This document shows positions 16,962 to 27,548 of a stretch of 33,996 nucleotides of DNA, one piece after another. This DNA comes from DASXMX01 sp036794395. GTDB lineage: Bacteria; Planctomycetota; Phycisphaerae; Tepidisphaerales; Tepidisphaeraceae. Positions within the stretch are counted from its first letter, which is position 1. Each line of letters opens with the position of its first letter. Location: positions 1 to 33,996 of the forward strand of contig DAIRGS010000045.1 of NCBI GenBank assembly GCA_036794395.1, in the 5' to 3' direction. Made by a program: the position numbers and the translations under genes. The notes beneath the pieces were generated by a model. It had not been told where the DNA came from. It did not search any database and saw nothing but the letters and a program-made list of their open reading frames with translations.

Positions 16962-17431
16962 GCAGATCCTTCTTTGCCCGGCCCATTGGTCGGCAGTTCG
17001 ACAATCTCAAACCAGTACCGCCCAAGGGCTTTCATGACTCCCACCAGGCCGTCAAAGGTCACTGGCTTGGTGATGAAGCTATTCACCCCCAAATCATAGG
17101 TTCGGTAGATATCCTCTTCCGCTTTACTGGTGGTGAGCACCACGACGGGAATGTGCCTGAGATGCGGGTTACCCTTAATTTCCCGCAGCGCCTCGCGGCC
17201 GTCTTTGCGCGGCATGTTCAGATCGAGCAGGATCAGGCCCGGGCGGGGCGAAACATCGGGGGATTCCCAATCTCCTCGCCGGAAAAGGTAATCCATCAAT
17301 TGCTCGCCGTCTTCGACAAATTTGAGATTATTCGCCAGGCGGCTTTCGGCCAGCGCGTCCCGCGTGAGCATACGGTCGTCGGCGTCGTCGTCGGCTAGCA
17401 GGATCGTAATGGCCCGGGCGTTCTCAGACAT
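16958..17431 (-). CDS. Single-domain response regulator, Rcp1-like
   Basis: 157 residues, only a receiver. It has DDD14-16, phospho-acceptor Asp70 (LILLDLNMPRKDG), Thr100 (VVVLTTS) and Lys122 (FITKPV). The DLNMPRKDGREALREIK pattern and the long insertion between strands 2 and 3 (DYLFRRGDWESPDVSPRP) are typical of Rcp1-type regulators that partner phytochrome-like kinases. No output domain exists, so it probably shuttles phosphate. GAGGA lies 5 bases before the ATG. The gene overlaps the upstream kinase by 8 bases and the downstream hybrid by 4, which argues for a fixed ratio of the three products. Confidence 0.93.
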   Translation of the reverse strand: MSENARAITILLADDDADDRMLTRDALAESRLANNLKFVEDGEQLMDYLFRRGDWESPDVSPRPGLILLDLNMPRKDGREALREIKGNPHLRHIPVVVLTTSKAEEDIYRTYDLGVNSFITKPVTFDGLVGVMKALGRYWFEIVELPTNGPGKEGSA

Positions 17432-19565
17432 TAGCTTCCTCGGTGCTGGGCTGCCGAATGGGCAGCGTCACGATGAATGTGGAGCCGCGGGCGGGCGCGC
17501 TCCGCGCGGTAATTGAGCCTCCGTGCCGCTCGGCTATTTTTCGGCAGACAGCCAGGCCAATGCCAGTGCCCTCATACACACCACGGGTATGAAGCCGCTG
17601 GAACACGTTAAAGATACGGTCCAGGTACTTTTCCTCAAATCCGATTCCATTGTCCCGGACAATTAATTTGCAGACGTTGGCTTCGGTGTCAGTTTCGGAA
17701 CTGACTTTAACAACCGGCGGCAGTTCAGGATTACGGAATTTGAGTGCGTTGCCGATCAGGTTTTGGATGAGTTGCCGCATCTGGGTGGGATCGGCATCGA
17801 TTTGGGGCAGAGCTCCGATTTCCACCCGTCCGCCGCTGCGCTCGACGGCTGTCTCCAGATCGCCCAGCACTTCGGATGCGATTTTGCCCAGATCGATTGG
17901 GGTAAAGGGCTGGGCCCGGGTGGTGATGCGGGAGAACTGGAGCAGGTCGCTGATTAAGGTCTGCATGCGCCCGGCTGCATTGCGCATGCGCTGGAGATAA
18001 TCCTGTCCTTCGGGGCCCAGAGCGGCGGCAGACTTTGCCTCCAATCGATCGCCGAAGGCCTGAATTTTTCGCAGCGGCTCCTGGAGATCGTGCGAAGCCA
18101 CGGATGCGAAGTCCTGTAACTCGCGATTGCTGGCGCGGAGTTGAGAGTTGGCGACTTCCAATTCGGCGGTGCGCTCGCCCACCAATTGTTCGAGCTGTTC
18201 CTTGGATCGGCGTAAGGTGTCTTCCGCCCACTTGCGCTGGGTAATGTCGTGGAATGCAACTACGGCGCCGGTAACTTTCCCATTTTCGAACGTGGGAGAA
18301 GATGTGTACGCGACAGGAAAGCCCGTCCCATCCCGCCGAATAAACATGTCATCATCGTGGCGGATGGATTTGCCGGTAACGATGACAGACAACAGCGGGC
18401 AGGTTTGCTTTGCGAAGGCCGAGCCATCGGCATGGCGGAAATGGATCACCTCGTGCATATCGCGGCCCAGCAGGTCGCGCGATTCCCAGCCCAGCAATTG
18501 TTCGGCAGCGGGATTGACGAATGTGGCTTTGCCCTGGGCGTCCACCACATACAAACCTTCGCCAACGCTGTCGGTGATGTTGCGGGTGTAATCGAGCTGG
18601 TGGCTCAGGTCCTGTTTGGTCTTGCGGAGATCTTGAACCAGCCGGGCATTGTCGATGGCGATTGCGGCCTGGGCGCCGATCCCGCGGAGAATTCGTTCAT
18701 CGCGCGAGGTGAAAACGCCGGCGTTGGGATGTCCGAAGAACAAGGCGCCAATGATTTCCGAGGAGCGGGCGACGACGCTGACAGCTACGAAACTTCGAAC
18801 CCGCGCATCGCCAGTCAACATACCTTCAAACGCTAGGTTGAGTTTATCGCTGCCACCACTGGTCACGTCGGCCAATCGAACGACGCGGTTGGTTCCAAAT
18901 ATGGAGGTGAAGAATTCCGAGGGTCGCGACTTTGCGGAATCCGAAAGCGACGCGGGATCGACTCGTGCGGCGGTACCGGTCACGATGTCCGGTTCGCCTT
19001 GAGTGGAGTTGTAAATAAACGTTCCGACCCTGGCTCGAATCACGCTTGTTGCGGCGTCGGTGATGCTCCGCACCAGCTTTTGAACGTCAAGCTCGGCGGC
19101 CAGCGCCAGGCCCATCGAGTGCAGAGTATCCGTGATGCGAACTTCTTCTCGCAAGGCCTGTTCGACGCTGACACGATCGGTGATGTCGACGCAATTGCAC
19201 ACCCATTCGCGAAGAAGCCCGCCGTCATCCAGAACAGGGGTGCCGCGTGTGATGACGTGGCGCCAAGTTCCGTCGTGGTGCTTCAGGCGGTATTCGATTT
19301 CGTAAAGTTTGCGACCGCTGACCGCGGCGGCCCAGGCGGATTTGGCGTGTTCGCGGTCTTCGGGGTGAACCGCATCGAGCCAGCCGTTGCCGCGGAATTC
19401 TTCGAACGTTTGATCGGTAAAGCGCGTCCATGATTCGGCGGGCTCGACGACTCGGCCCTGAGCGTCGGTTGTCCACAGGATCGAGGAAGTCGCCAGAACA
19501 AGCGAGCGGAATCGCTGCTCGGTGCGCTGCTCAGATATGTCAACCGTCACTCGACCCTCGCGCAA
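17424..19565 (-). CDS. PAS-GAF-PAS sensor histidine kinase
   Basis: 713 residues from a TTG at 19565; a GTG at 19550, with GAGGG just before it, is an alternative. Domains in order: PAS/PAC (about 18-135, ending VCNCVDITDR), GAF (about 155-310, ending GAQAAIAIDNARL), PAS/PAC (about 325-445, LLGWESRDLLGRDMHEVIH, then VVAFHDITQRK), coiled coil (445-485), HisKA with His492 in FASVASHDLQEPLRK, and HATPase with Asn606 (NLIGNALKF), Asp638 (RDNGIGF) and GTGIGLAV. The SHDLQEPLRK H-box is that of bacteriophytochrome-like kinases. There are no TM segments, so the signal is intracellular; a chromophore Cys is not evident in the GAF domain. It heads the three-gene relay. A small palindrome, ATACG-TAC-CGTAT, lies 10 bases upstream (19575-19587). 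Confidence 0.9.
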   Translation of the reverse strand: MREGRVTVDISEQRTEQRFRSLVLATSSILWTTDAQGRVVEPAESWTRFTDQTFEEFRGNGWLDAVHPEDREHAKSAWAAAVSGRKLYEIEYRLKHHDGTWRHVITRGTPVLDDGGLLREWVCNCVDITDRVSVEQALREEVRITDTLHSMGLALAAELDVQKLVRSITDAATSVIRARVGTFIYNSTQGEPDIVTGTAARVDPASLSDSAKSRPSEFFTSIFGTNRVVRLADVTSGGSDKLNLAFEGMLTGDARVRSFVAVSVVARSSEIIGALFFGHPNAGVFTSRDERILRGIGAQAAIAIDNARLVQDLRKTKQDLSHQLDYTRNITDSVGEGLYVVDAQGKATFVNPAAEQLLGWESRDLLGRDMHEVIHFRHADGSAFAKQTCPLLSVIVTGKSIRHDDDMFIRRDGTGFPVAYTSSPTFENGKVTGAVVAFHDITQRKWAEDTLRRSKEQLEQLVGERTAELEVANSQLRASNRELQDFASVASHDLQEPLRKIQAFGDRLEAKSAAALGPEGQDYLQRMRNAAGRMQTLISDLLQFSRITTRAQPFTPIDLGKIASEVLGDLETAVERSGGRVEIGALPQIDADPTQMRQLIQNLIGNALKFRNPELPPVVKVSSETDTEANVCKLIVRDNGIGFEEKYLDRIFNVFQRLHTRGVYEGTGIGLAVCRKIAERHGGSITARSAPARGSTFIVTLPIRQPSTEEANV

Positions 19566-19574
19566 ACGCCTAAA

Positions 19575-19587
19575 ATACGTACCGTAT
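19575..19587. promoter_or_regulatory. Small palindrome just upstream of the sensor kinase start
   Basis: ATACG-TAC-CGTAT sits in the leader of the kinase operon, 10 bases from its TTG start. It could be an operator or leader hairpin. On the minus strand, TTGTCA and CATAAC, about 16 bases apart, lie further upstream as a weak promoter candidate. Confidence 0.25.
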
Positions 19588-19666
19588 CGGCCATGTTATG
19601 AGCGACCGGCCAAATCTGACAACCCGCAAACTGTGCTGGATGTTGCAAGGGATTCGCAACAAAACG

Positions 19667-22600
19667 CTACTCACGGCGCAGATCGGCCGGGGACACGTGA
19701 ATCCCGGCAAGATACACGGCGATTGAGGATGATGCGGTTCCGATCAGCACTACGCCTGCCAAAGTGCCCGCCAAAGCGATGTAGTTGATATGGTGGGCGG
19801 AGCTGACAAATGCGGGAATGATTCCCAGGATTGCGCACGCCGCGCCGACAAACAGGCCCAGCAAAAGGAGAAACAGGTTTTCTGAAAGCACGAGGCGTAC
19901 GCGATCGGACTGCCGGAAACCGATTGAGGCGAGCAAGGCGAGCTCGGATTTGCGCTCGATGGCGGTGCGCACCAGAACGACTGCAAGGCCGATTGTTCCG
20001 AGCATCAGCCCCAGTGCGCCCAATGCCTGGAACGTGGAGAGATAAGTGTTTTCGATAGTCAGGTATTGGGCGAGGCGGTAGCCGGTCGGCTGGACATCGG
20101 CGGCATATTCGCCCAGTTGTGAATTGAGTGCGCGGCGCAGGGTATCCTGTGAATCGGGCGGGCAGTCGACCAGAGCAAGGTTGAAGCCATCCTGCGCGGG
20201 AAACATTTTTCGGAAATTGTCTTCGCCCATCAGCAGCTCGCTTTGGAAGATGCTGCCGGCCAGAGTTGCGACAAGCTTCAACTGGTGTTCGCGCCCCGCG
20301 GCATCCGGGGCCTTGATCGTCTGGCCCACGTCGAGATGGAGAATGTATTGGGCGGTATTGGCGTCGGTGATCACGGGGACGGGGTCATCACCGGATGGAG
20401 AGTTGAGCAGCTCCCACGGGTTGGCTGATTTTGAAATGGTGCCTGCGAATGTGAAACGATGGGCATGATGCTCATCTGGCGGGCGCATCATCACTTGGGG
20501 CACCGCAAGAATGGTCGGCGTGGTGGGTGTTGTCAGATTGAGGCAGCTGATGTCCTGGCCGGCCCAGCGGCGCATCATGACGAAGTGGGCGTTGGCCCAG
20601 AGGGCATCGTCAGCGTCGGTCATGCCGAGAATACGACGGCCCTGTGCGGTGTTCAGATCGCCCAGAAGCGGTATGCCGGATGAGAGCATCAAGCGATATC
20701 CGCCTGAGCCGCTCGTGACGTCGCCCATGTCGGCGGGACCTTCCTGCTTCATGGCAGCGACGGTGATCAGGGTGAATGCAGCAAATGCAATAAGCCCGAT
20801 TGCCAGCACGCTACGGGCGGTGTGGCGTGACGCGTTTCGCATGCCCAGACGCGTGACGGTGGAGATGCCGGCGGCGCTGGTCGATTTGAAATGGCCAGGC
20901 CGCAATGCGCCGCCGAGCCAGGATAGGCAACCGATGAGCATGATCGCCCCGCCGCACAGGAAGGCTTCATCAGCGGCCCAATGTCCGAGGGCGGAGGCGG
21001 CGAAGATAGCGAGCGCCGCGACCACGAAAATAATGCCGATGATGCGCGGGATGCGGCCGGTGCGACGGGTTCGGCGGAAGGTATTCCATCCTCCGGCTAA
21101 CAATGTTGCGGCCGGCGTCCGTCCGATTTGCCAGACGGCCCAGAGGATCGTTGCGAATGCGACTACCAACCCGCTTACGTAGCCATACACCAGGGTGAGC
21201 GGCGCGATGTGCAGGTACAGTGCGGTGGTGCCGACGGCGCCGATCCACCATGTGCGCAGCCCATACATGATGAGCCAGGTGTAGGCGATGGCCGCGGGAA
21301 TTCCCAGCAATCCGCCGACGATTGCCAACGCCATTCCTTCGGCAAGTGCAAGCTTGCGCAGCGAACCGGGCGAAAACCCCACGGCTGCCAGGAGGCCGAG
21401 CTGGCGGGCCCGCTGCTCGACATTCAGGCGGAACAGCATGGCCACCAGCAGCACTGCCGCCACGATGATGAAGAAGCTGAAATAGAGAAAGTATTCGCCG
21501 AAGTCGGTGCTTCCGCCGGACGCGTCCAATTGCTGGGCCTTGATGGGAATGAATGCCAGGCCCATCGCCACGGGGTCGAGTTTTTCGCCAAGCTTCCGGC
21601 GAAATTCGCTCATCTGATCGGCGGGAATTCGAATGCTGGTGACGTCACCCAGAGTCCCGCCCCACAATTTTTGGGCGGTTTGGAAACTGACTAAAAGCTT
21701 GGGCGCGGCGCGGTATTGGCGCCAGTAATCCTCATCGGCTTTGGTGACGCGCTTTTTATCGATCTCGATGCCTTCGGGCGGGTTCCAATTCGCGATGGTG
21801 TCGGCATCGGTGAGGCCTTTGTATTGCGGCGTTAGCGTGCGATCGGCGCCGATGCCGGACATCGGAAGGATTTGGACGATCTTGAACCCGTCTTTGAAAC
21901 CCGAATCATCGCTGTTGGTGTTCGCCAGATCGCCTGCGGCGGATCGTTTGTAGAAGGCAAGCCGTATGCGATCGCCGACTTGGGCGCTCAGTTGATCGGC
22001 AGTCCACCGGTTGATCACCACTTCATTAGCGGCCAGTTCCCGACTTTCAAGCGATGAGACACCTGCCGCGACAGCGTAATGAAGGGATTTTCCGGATGAA
22101 TCGAGTTTGACTGTATTGATGAGGTTCACGCTGACTTTTTGAACCGCAATGCCTGACGCTTCGGCTGCCGCGACCAGTGGCGGATCGAGGTAAGTGGCGC
22201 GTGAGGTGAGTGCGGCCTGATGGGAATCTCCGCCCACTTCGCTGAGCGACAGCCCATAATCCTCGAGACGGATGACGCGATGTAACGCGGCGTTCAAAAG
22301 TTGAGCGGCTTGGAGCGGAGACCCAGTTGCTTGATCATGAACGAGCAGTGTATTCACGCGACCGCCAAGTCCGATCTGCGTTTGTAATTCCGCGAGATTG
22401 ACCCAAATGTTTTGCGGGACGCGCTGTCCGCCGGCGGCATCGAACAGCGAGATCATGTCCTGGCTGGTATGTACCTGAGCAACGGCTGCGCGCAGGTTCA
22501 CGAGCGTGTCCTCGCGCGCCCGGCGCGATAGGGCGGCGTCGCGCGGTTCGTCGGGCTTGTCCGGCAGTGAGACCAGCAGCGTCGCGCCGGGATCTTTCAA

Positions 22601-23011
22601 ACCCAGCGCACTTGCCACGGGCCAATTGATGATGCAGGTTCCGCCGGCCGCGGTAACCCAATTCCCCCCCACCGCGAGGACTTGGACGGTTCCCGCACTG
22701 ACGTGATCGGTTTCGGTGGTAGCGCCGCCGGGCAGGATGACCGCGGGCACAATGTCGAATCGCGTACCGACTTCGGTATCGGTTTTCAGACGTTCGACGA
22801 TGGATTGATCGAAGAACCGGCGGGAGATCACCGCCTGATCGACTTTACCGAGCCGATCGCGCGCCAGCTGGGCCAGACTACCGCGGACGCTGTCGCCGAC
22901 CATCATCGCGCCGGTGAGGACTGCGGTAGCCACGAGCATGCCCGCGATAACCGCGAGGTTGACGCCGCGGAAGTACGCGAGATTTCGGAGGATCAAGCCG
23001 AGTCGGGTCAT
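19667..23011 (-). CDS. FtsX/MacB-type ABC permease with two FtsX domains
   Basis: 1114 residues. TM1 is near 17-38 (VNLAVIAGMLVATAVLTG), followed by a large extracytoplasmic domain. A first FtsX module lies at about 500-640 (FIIVAAVLLVAMLFRLNVEQRA, with the cytoplasmic RARQLGLLAAVGFSPGSLRK loop). Further TM helices (about 660-720) and a second periplasmic domain follow, then a second FtsX module at about 985-1105 (RTAIERKSELALLASIGFR). This double-module form works as a single-chain permease in place of a dimer. Such systems export or extract lipoproteins, peptides or lipids, or act as mechanotransducers. Its ATG overlaps the stop of the GT-ABC gene by four bases, so the ATPase half of that protein is almost certainly its motor. 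Confidence 0.9.
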   Translation of the reverse strand: MTRLGLILRNLAYFRGVNLAVIAGMLVATAVLTGAMMVGDSVRGSLAQLARDRLGKVDQAVISRRFFDQSIVERLKTDTEVGTRFDIVPAVILPGGATTETDHVSAGTVQVLAVGGNWVTAAGGTCIINWPVASALGLKDPGATLLVSLPDKPDEPRDAALSRRAREDTLVNLRAAVAQVHTSQDMISLFDAAGGQRVPQNIWVNLAELQTQIGLGGRVNTLLVHDQATGSPLQAAQLLNAALHRVIRLEDYGLSLSEVGGDSHQAALTSRATYLDPPLVAAAEASGIAVQKVSVNLINTVKLDSSGKSLHYAVAAGVSSLESRELAANEVVINRWTADQLSAQVGDRIRLAFYKRSAAGDLANTNSDDSGFKDGFKIVQILPMSGIGADRTLTPQYKGLTDADTIANWNPPEGIEIDKKRVTKADEDYWRQYRAAPKLLVSFQTAQKLWGGTLGDVTSIRIPADQMSEFRRKLGEKLDPVAMGLAFIPIKAQQLDASGGSTDFGEYFLYFSFFIIVAAVLLVAMLFRLNVEQRARQLGLLAAVGFSPGSLRKLALAEGMALAIVGGLLGIPAAIAYTWLIMYGLRTWWIGAVGTTALYLHIAPLTLVYGYVSGLVVAFATILWAVWQIGRTPAATLLAGGWNTFRRTRRTGRIPRIIGIIFVVAALAIFAASALGHWAADEAFLCGGAIMLIGCLSWLGGALRPGHFKSTSAAGISTVTRLGMRNASRHTARSVLAIGLIAFAAFTLITVAAMKQEGPADMGDVTSGSGGYRLMLSSGIPLLGDLNTAQGRRILGMTDADDALWANAHFVMMRRWAGQDISCLNLTTPTTPTILAVPQVMMRPPDEHHAHRFTFAGTISKSANPWELLNSPSGDDPVPVITDANTAQYILHLDVGQTIKAPDAAGREHQLKLVATLAGSIFQSELLMGEDNFRKMFPAQDGFNLALVDCPPDSQDTLRRALNSQLGEYAADVQPTGYRLAQYLTIENTYLSTFQALGALGLMLGTIGLAVVLVRTAIERKSELALLASIGFRQSDRVRLVLSENLFLLLLGLFVGAACAILGIIPAFVSSAHHINYIALAGTLAGVVLIGTASSSIAVYLAGIHVSPADLRRE

Positions 23012-25095
23012 GAATTGATCGTCCCAACTGCCGGCTCGCGCATGTTTGTAGACGGCTGGCCATCGTTCGATGCAGAAAGAACGCCGTCAGCCATGTGCAG
23101 TTCGCGATCAAACATTCGGGCGACGGCGGAACTGTGGGTTACGGTGATGAGAATTGCGTTTGATTTTGATGCCAGATCGAGCAGCAGCCGGGTGACGGCG
23201 TTTGAATTGGTCTGATCGAGGTTGCCGGTAGGCTCGTCGCAGAGCAGCAGGCCGGGGCTGTTGATTAAAGCACGCGCAATCGCCACGCGTTGGCGCTCGC
23301 CCCCCGAAAGCTCGCTGGGGAGATGATCGGCGCGATTCTCCAGCCCCACCATCCGCAAAAGGTCGCGAGCGCGGGCGGCATCCGCTTCGGTAACCTTTTT
23401 TTCGGCAAGCCGGGCCACCAGCACATTCTCCAGGGCGCTGCATTGCGGGAGGAGATGATGATCCTGAAAAACAAACCCGATGCGATGGCTTCTGAATCGC
23501 GCCAGCTCGGCGGATTTGAGTGCGAATGGATCAGCATCACCCAGCCGGACCGATCCGCGCGTGGGTTGATCGAGTGTGCCGAGGATATTCAGCAGCGTGC
23601 TTTTCCCGGAGCCGCTCGGGCCGACGATGGCCAGCGTTTGTTTAGGCGACAGGGAGAAAGACACGCCGCGTAATACCACCAGCGACTCGCGCGGGGTTGG
23701 GTATTCTTTCCAGACATCTTTTACGACCAAAGGTTGGCCACCGGAGGCACTGGTTAGCTCGGCCATATGTGGCTTTTGGGAAATCATTGTTCGCTCGCTT
23801 TCGGCGGTGGCGCCTTCAAAAACCCTGATCATATTGGATGCCATTTGATCATCCGTAAAAAGCGATTGCACTGCCGCACGCCCCTGGCGGCCCAGCGCGT
23901 CGCGCCGGGAGGGATCGGCCAACAGCCCCGCGAGCGCTTCTGCAAGCGCCTTGGGATCGCCCGGCGGGGTGAGAAGGCCGCCTTGGGTCATCTGAATCAG
24001 TTCGGGGAATGATCCATGCGACGGTTGCACGACGGGCACGCCGCAGGACAGCGCCTCAAGAACGTAGATTCCTTTGGCTTCGGGGTACACCGTGGGAACG
24101 CTGAATACATCGATGGAGTTCAGCAAGGCGAGTTTGCCATCGCGATCCACCTCGCCGACGAAATCCACCGTCGAGGTGAGTCGTTCATCGGCGACGCGCT
24201 GCTTGATTGCATCAAACCAATGTTTGTCGCGGCTCCCGAGGTATCCGCCGACCTTGAGACGGGCGTTTCCCATGCCCGGCATTTGGCGCAACAGGACAAA
24301 CGCATCGATCAGCCGGGCCAATCCTTTCTCACTGCAAATACGGGCGAGATAGCCGACCGTGGGCGGCCGCTCCGGGGGCCTTGGCGGGGCGGGCGGCTGC
24401 GAGAGATACTCAGCCGAGAGCCCGGTGTGGACGACGTCAATGCGCTCGCGGCCCACCCCAAGATACTCGGCCATTCGGCCGGCATAGTAATCACTGGTGG
24501 CGACAAAGCGCGTGCCGTCCGGCACTTTCTCCCGCACGATCCGGCGAACCTGGGCGCGGTCCTCCTCGCTCATGGCGTCGAGGAAAATGTCTTCGCCGGT
24601 CAGCTCACAGACGACAGGAACACGGAGTTCGCGGGCGAATGTGCGTGCCATGCCGATGAACATGAGGTTCGGAAGGCTGACCACCTGCGGTCGGACCTGA
24701 TCGCGTAGAAATGCCACGAGCCGGTCGAGTTCCTTGACGGCGTTTCCGTCCTCGCCTTCCAGGACATCGAGCGTCAGGCCGGCCAGTTTTTCCGGAGGGG
24801 TTTGTGCGCCGAGCCGGCTTGCGGCGCTGAGCAACCATGGGCGGTCAAAAATCGCGTCCAGCATTCGCGGAGTGCGGCGAAAAATCCGCGTCGCGTGCTG
24901 GAGATAAACATTCACCCCGCCGTAATAGACCTCGGGGATACTGGCTTCTTCGGCATCGGTACGGAGTGGGGAAAACAGCGGGATCAACGTAACGGCATGA
25001 CCCTGGCGGCGCAGCGCCGTGGCCAGCGCGTTGTCGCGCATGCAGCTTCCGCAGTACATCCCACCTGCGCCGGCGGCCAGAATGCTGATGTTCAA
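23008..25095 (-). CDS. Fusion protein: GT4 glycosyltransferase joined to MacB/LolD-type ABC ATPase
   Basis: 695 residues from a TTG at 25095 with GGAG nine bases upstream; another in-frame TTG at 25110 adds five residues. Residues 1-430 are a GT-B glycosyltransferase: N-terminal GAGGMYCGSCMRDNALA (Cys15, Cys18), VVHTGL, GYLARICSEKG, and the GT4 E-x7-E motif in YPEAKGIYVLEALSCGVPVV (Glu339, Glu347). A short linker holds ATGs at 23787 and 23766. Residues 455-675 are an ABC ATPase: Walker A GPSGSGKST (492-500), Q-loop Gln544, signature LSGGERQ (596-602), Walker B LLLCDEP with Glu621, and H-loop His654. The short spacing is LolD/MacB-like, matching the FtsX permease encoded next with a 4-base overlap. 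Both halves keep their key residues. Internal initiation could also yield the ATPase alone. Confidence 0.88.
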   Translation of the reverse strand: MNISILAAGAGGMYCGSCMRDNALATALRRQGHAVTLIPLFSPLRTDAEEASIPEVYYGGVNVYLQHATRIFRRTPRMLDAIFDRPWLLSAASRLGAQTPPEKLAGLTLDVLEGEDGNAVKELDRLVAFLRDQVRPQVVSLPNLMFIGMARTFARELRVPVVCELTGEDIFLDAMSEEDRAQVRRIVREKVPDGTRFVATSDYYAGRMAEYLGVGRERIDVVHTGLSAEYLSQPPAPPRPPERPPTVGYLARICSEKGLARLIDAFVLLRQMPGMGNARLKVGGYLGSRDKHWFDAIKQRVADERLTSTVDFVGEVDRDGKLALLNSIDVFSVPTVYPEAKGIYVLEALSCGVPVVQPSHGSFPELIQMTQGGLLTPPGDPKALAEALAGLLADPSRRDALGRQGRAAVQSLFTDDQMASNMIRVFEGATAESERTMISQKPHMAELTSASGGQPLVVKDVWKEYPTPRESLVVLRGVSFSLSPKQTLAIVGPSGSGKSTLLNILGTLDQPTRGSVRLGDADPFALKSAELARFRSHRIGFVFQDHHLLPQCSALENVLVARLAEKKVTEADAARARDLLRMVGLENRADHLPSELSGGERQRVAIARALINSPGLLLCDEPTGNLDQTNSNAVTRLLLDLASKSNAILITVTHSSAVARMFDRELHMADGVLSASNDGQPSTNMREPAVGTINS

Positions 25096-25246
25096 CCGAT
25101 TTCGCTCCAACCTTGATCCCGCGGCATTGTAGGCGGGCCGCTCTACGGGTGAAACGAAAACGCCTCCCGGATAACGGGTGGCGCTTCGATGGGTCGCAAG
25201 ATTGTAGATAGGGGCGAGGATGGGATTTGCAAAACCTTAGATATTA

Positions 25247-25350
25247 AATCTGGAATTTCAGATTTGAAATTTCAGATCTCAGATTTCAGATTTGAGATTT
25301 GGAATTTCAGATTTCAGATTTGAGATTTGAGATTTGAAATCCCAGATCTG
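25247..25350. repeat. AT-rich GATTTGAGATTT/ATTTCAGAT repeat tract
   Basis: About 100 bases are built from alternating words GATTTGA(G/A)ATTT and ATTTCAGAT, in both orientations. Small perfect hairpins occur, for example ATTTCA-GATT-TGAAAT at 25255-25270. The tract is much more AT-rich than its surroundings. It lies between the TTG start of the GT-ABC gene and the stop of the downstream-side PilB gene; the rest of the 25111-25386 gap shows no gene. Confidence 0.8.
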
Positions 25351-25386
25351 CGATTCCCGATCGCCCTTCGCCTTTGGCCGTTGGGT

Positions 25387-27477
<2,091 letters not shown>

Positions 27478-27548
27478 ATCGTTGTCCTCACTCAGTTGCC
27501 GATTCGATTGCTTCATTCACCGCCGCACTCAACCCACATGTCCAACAG

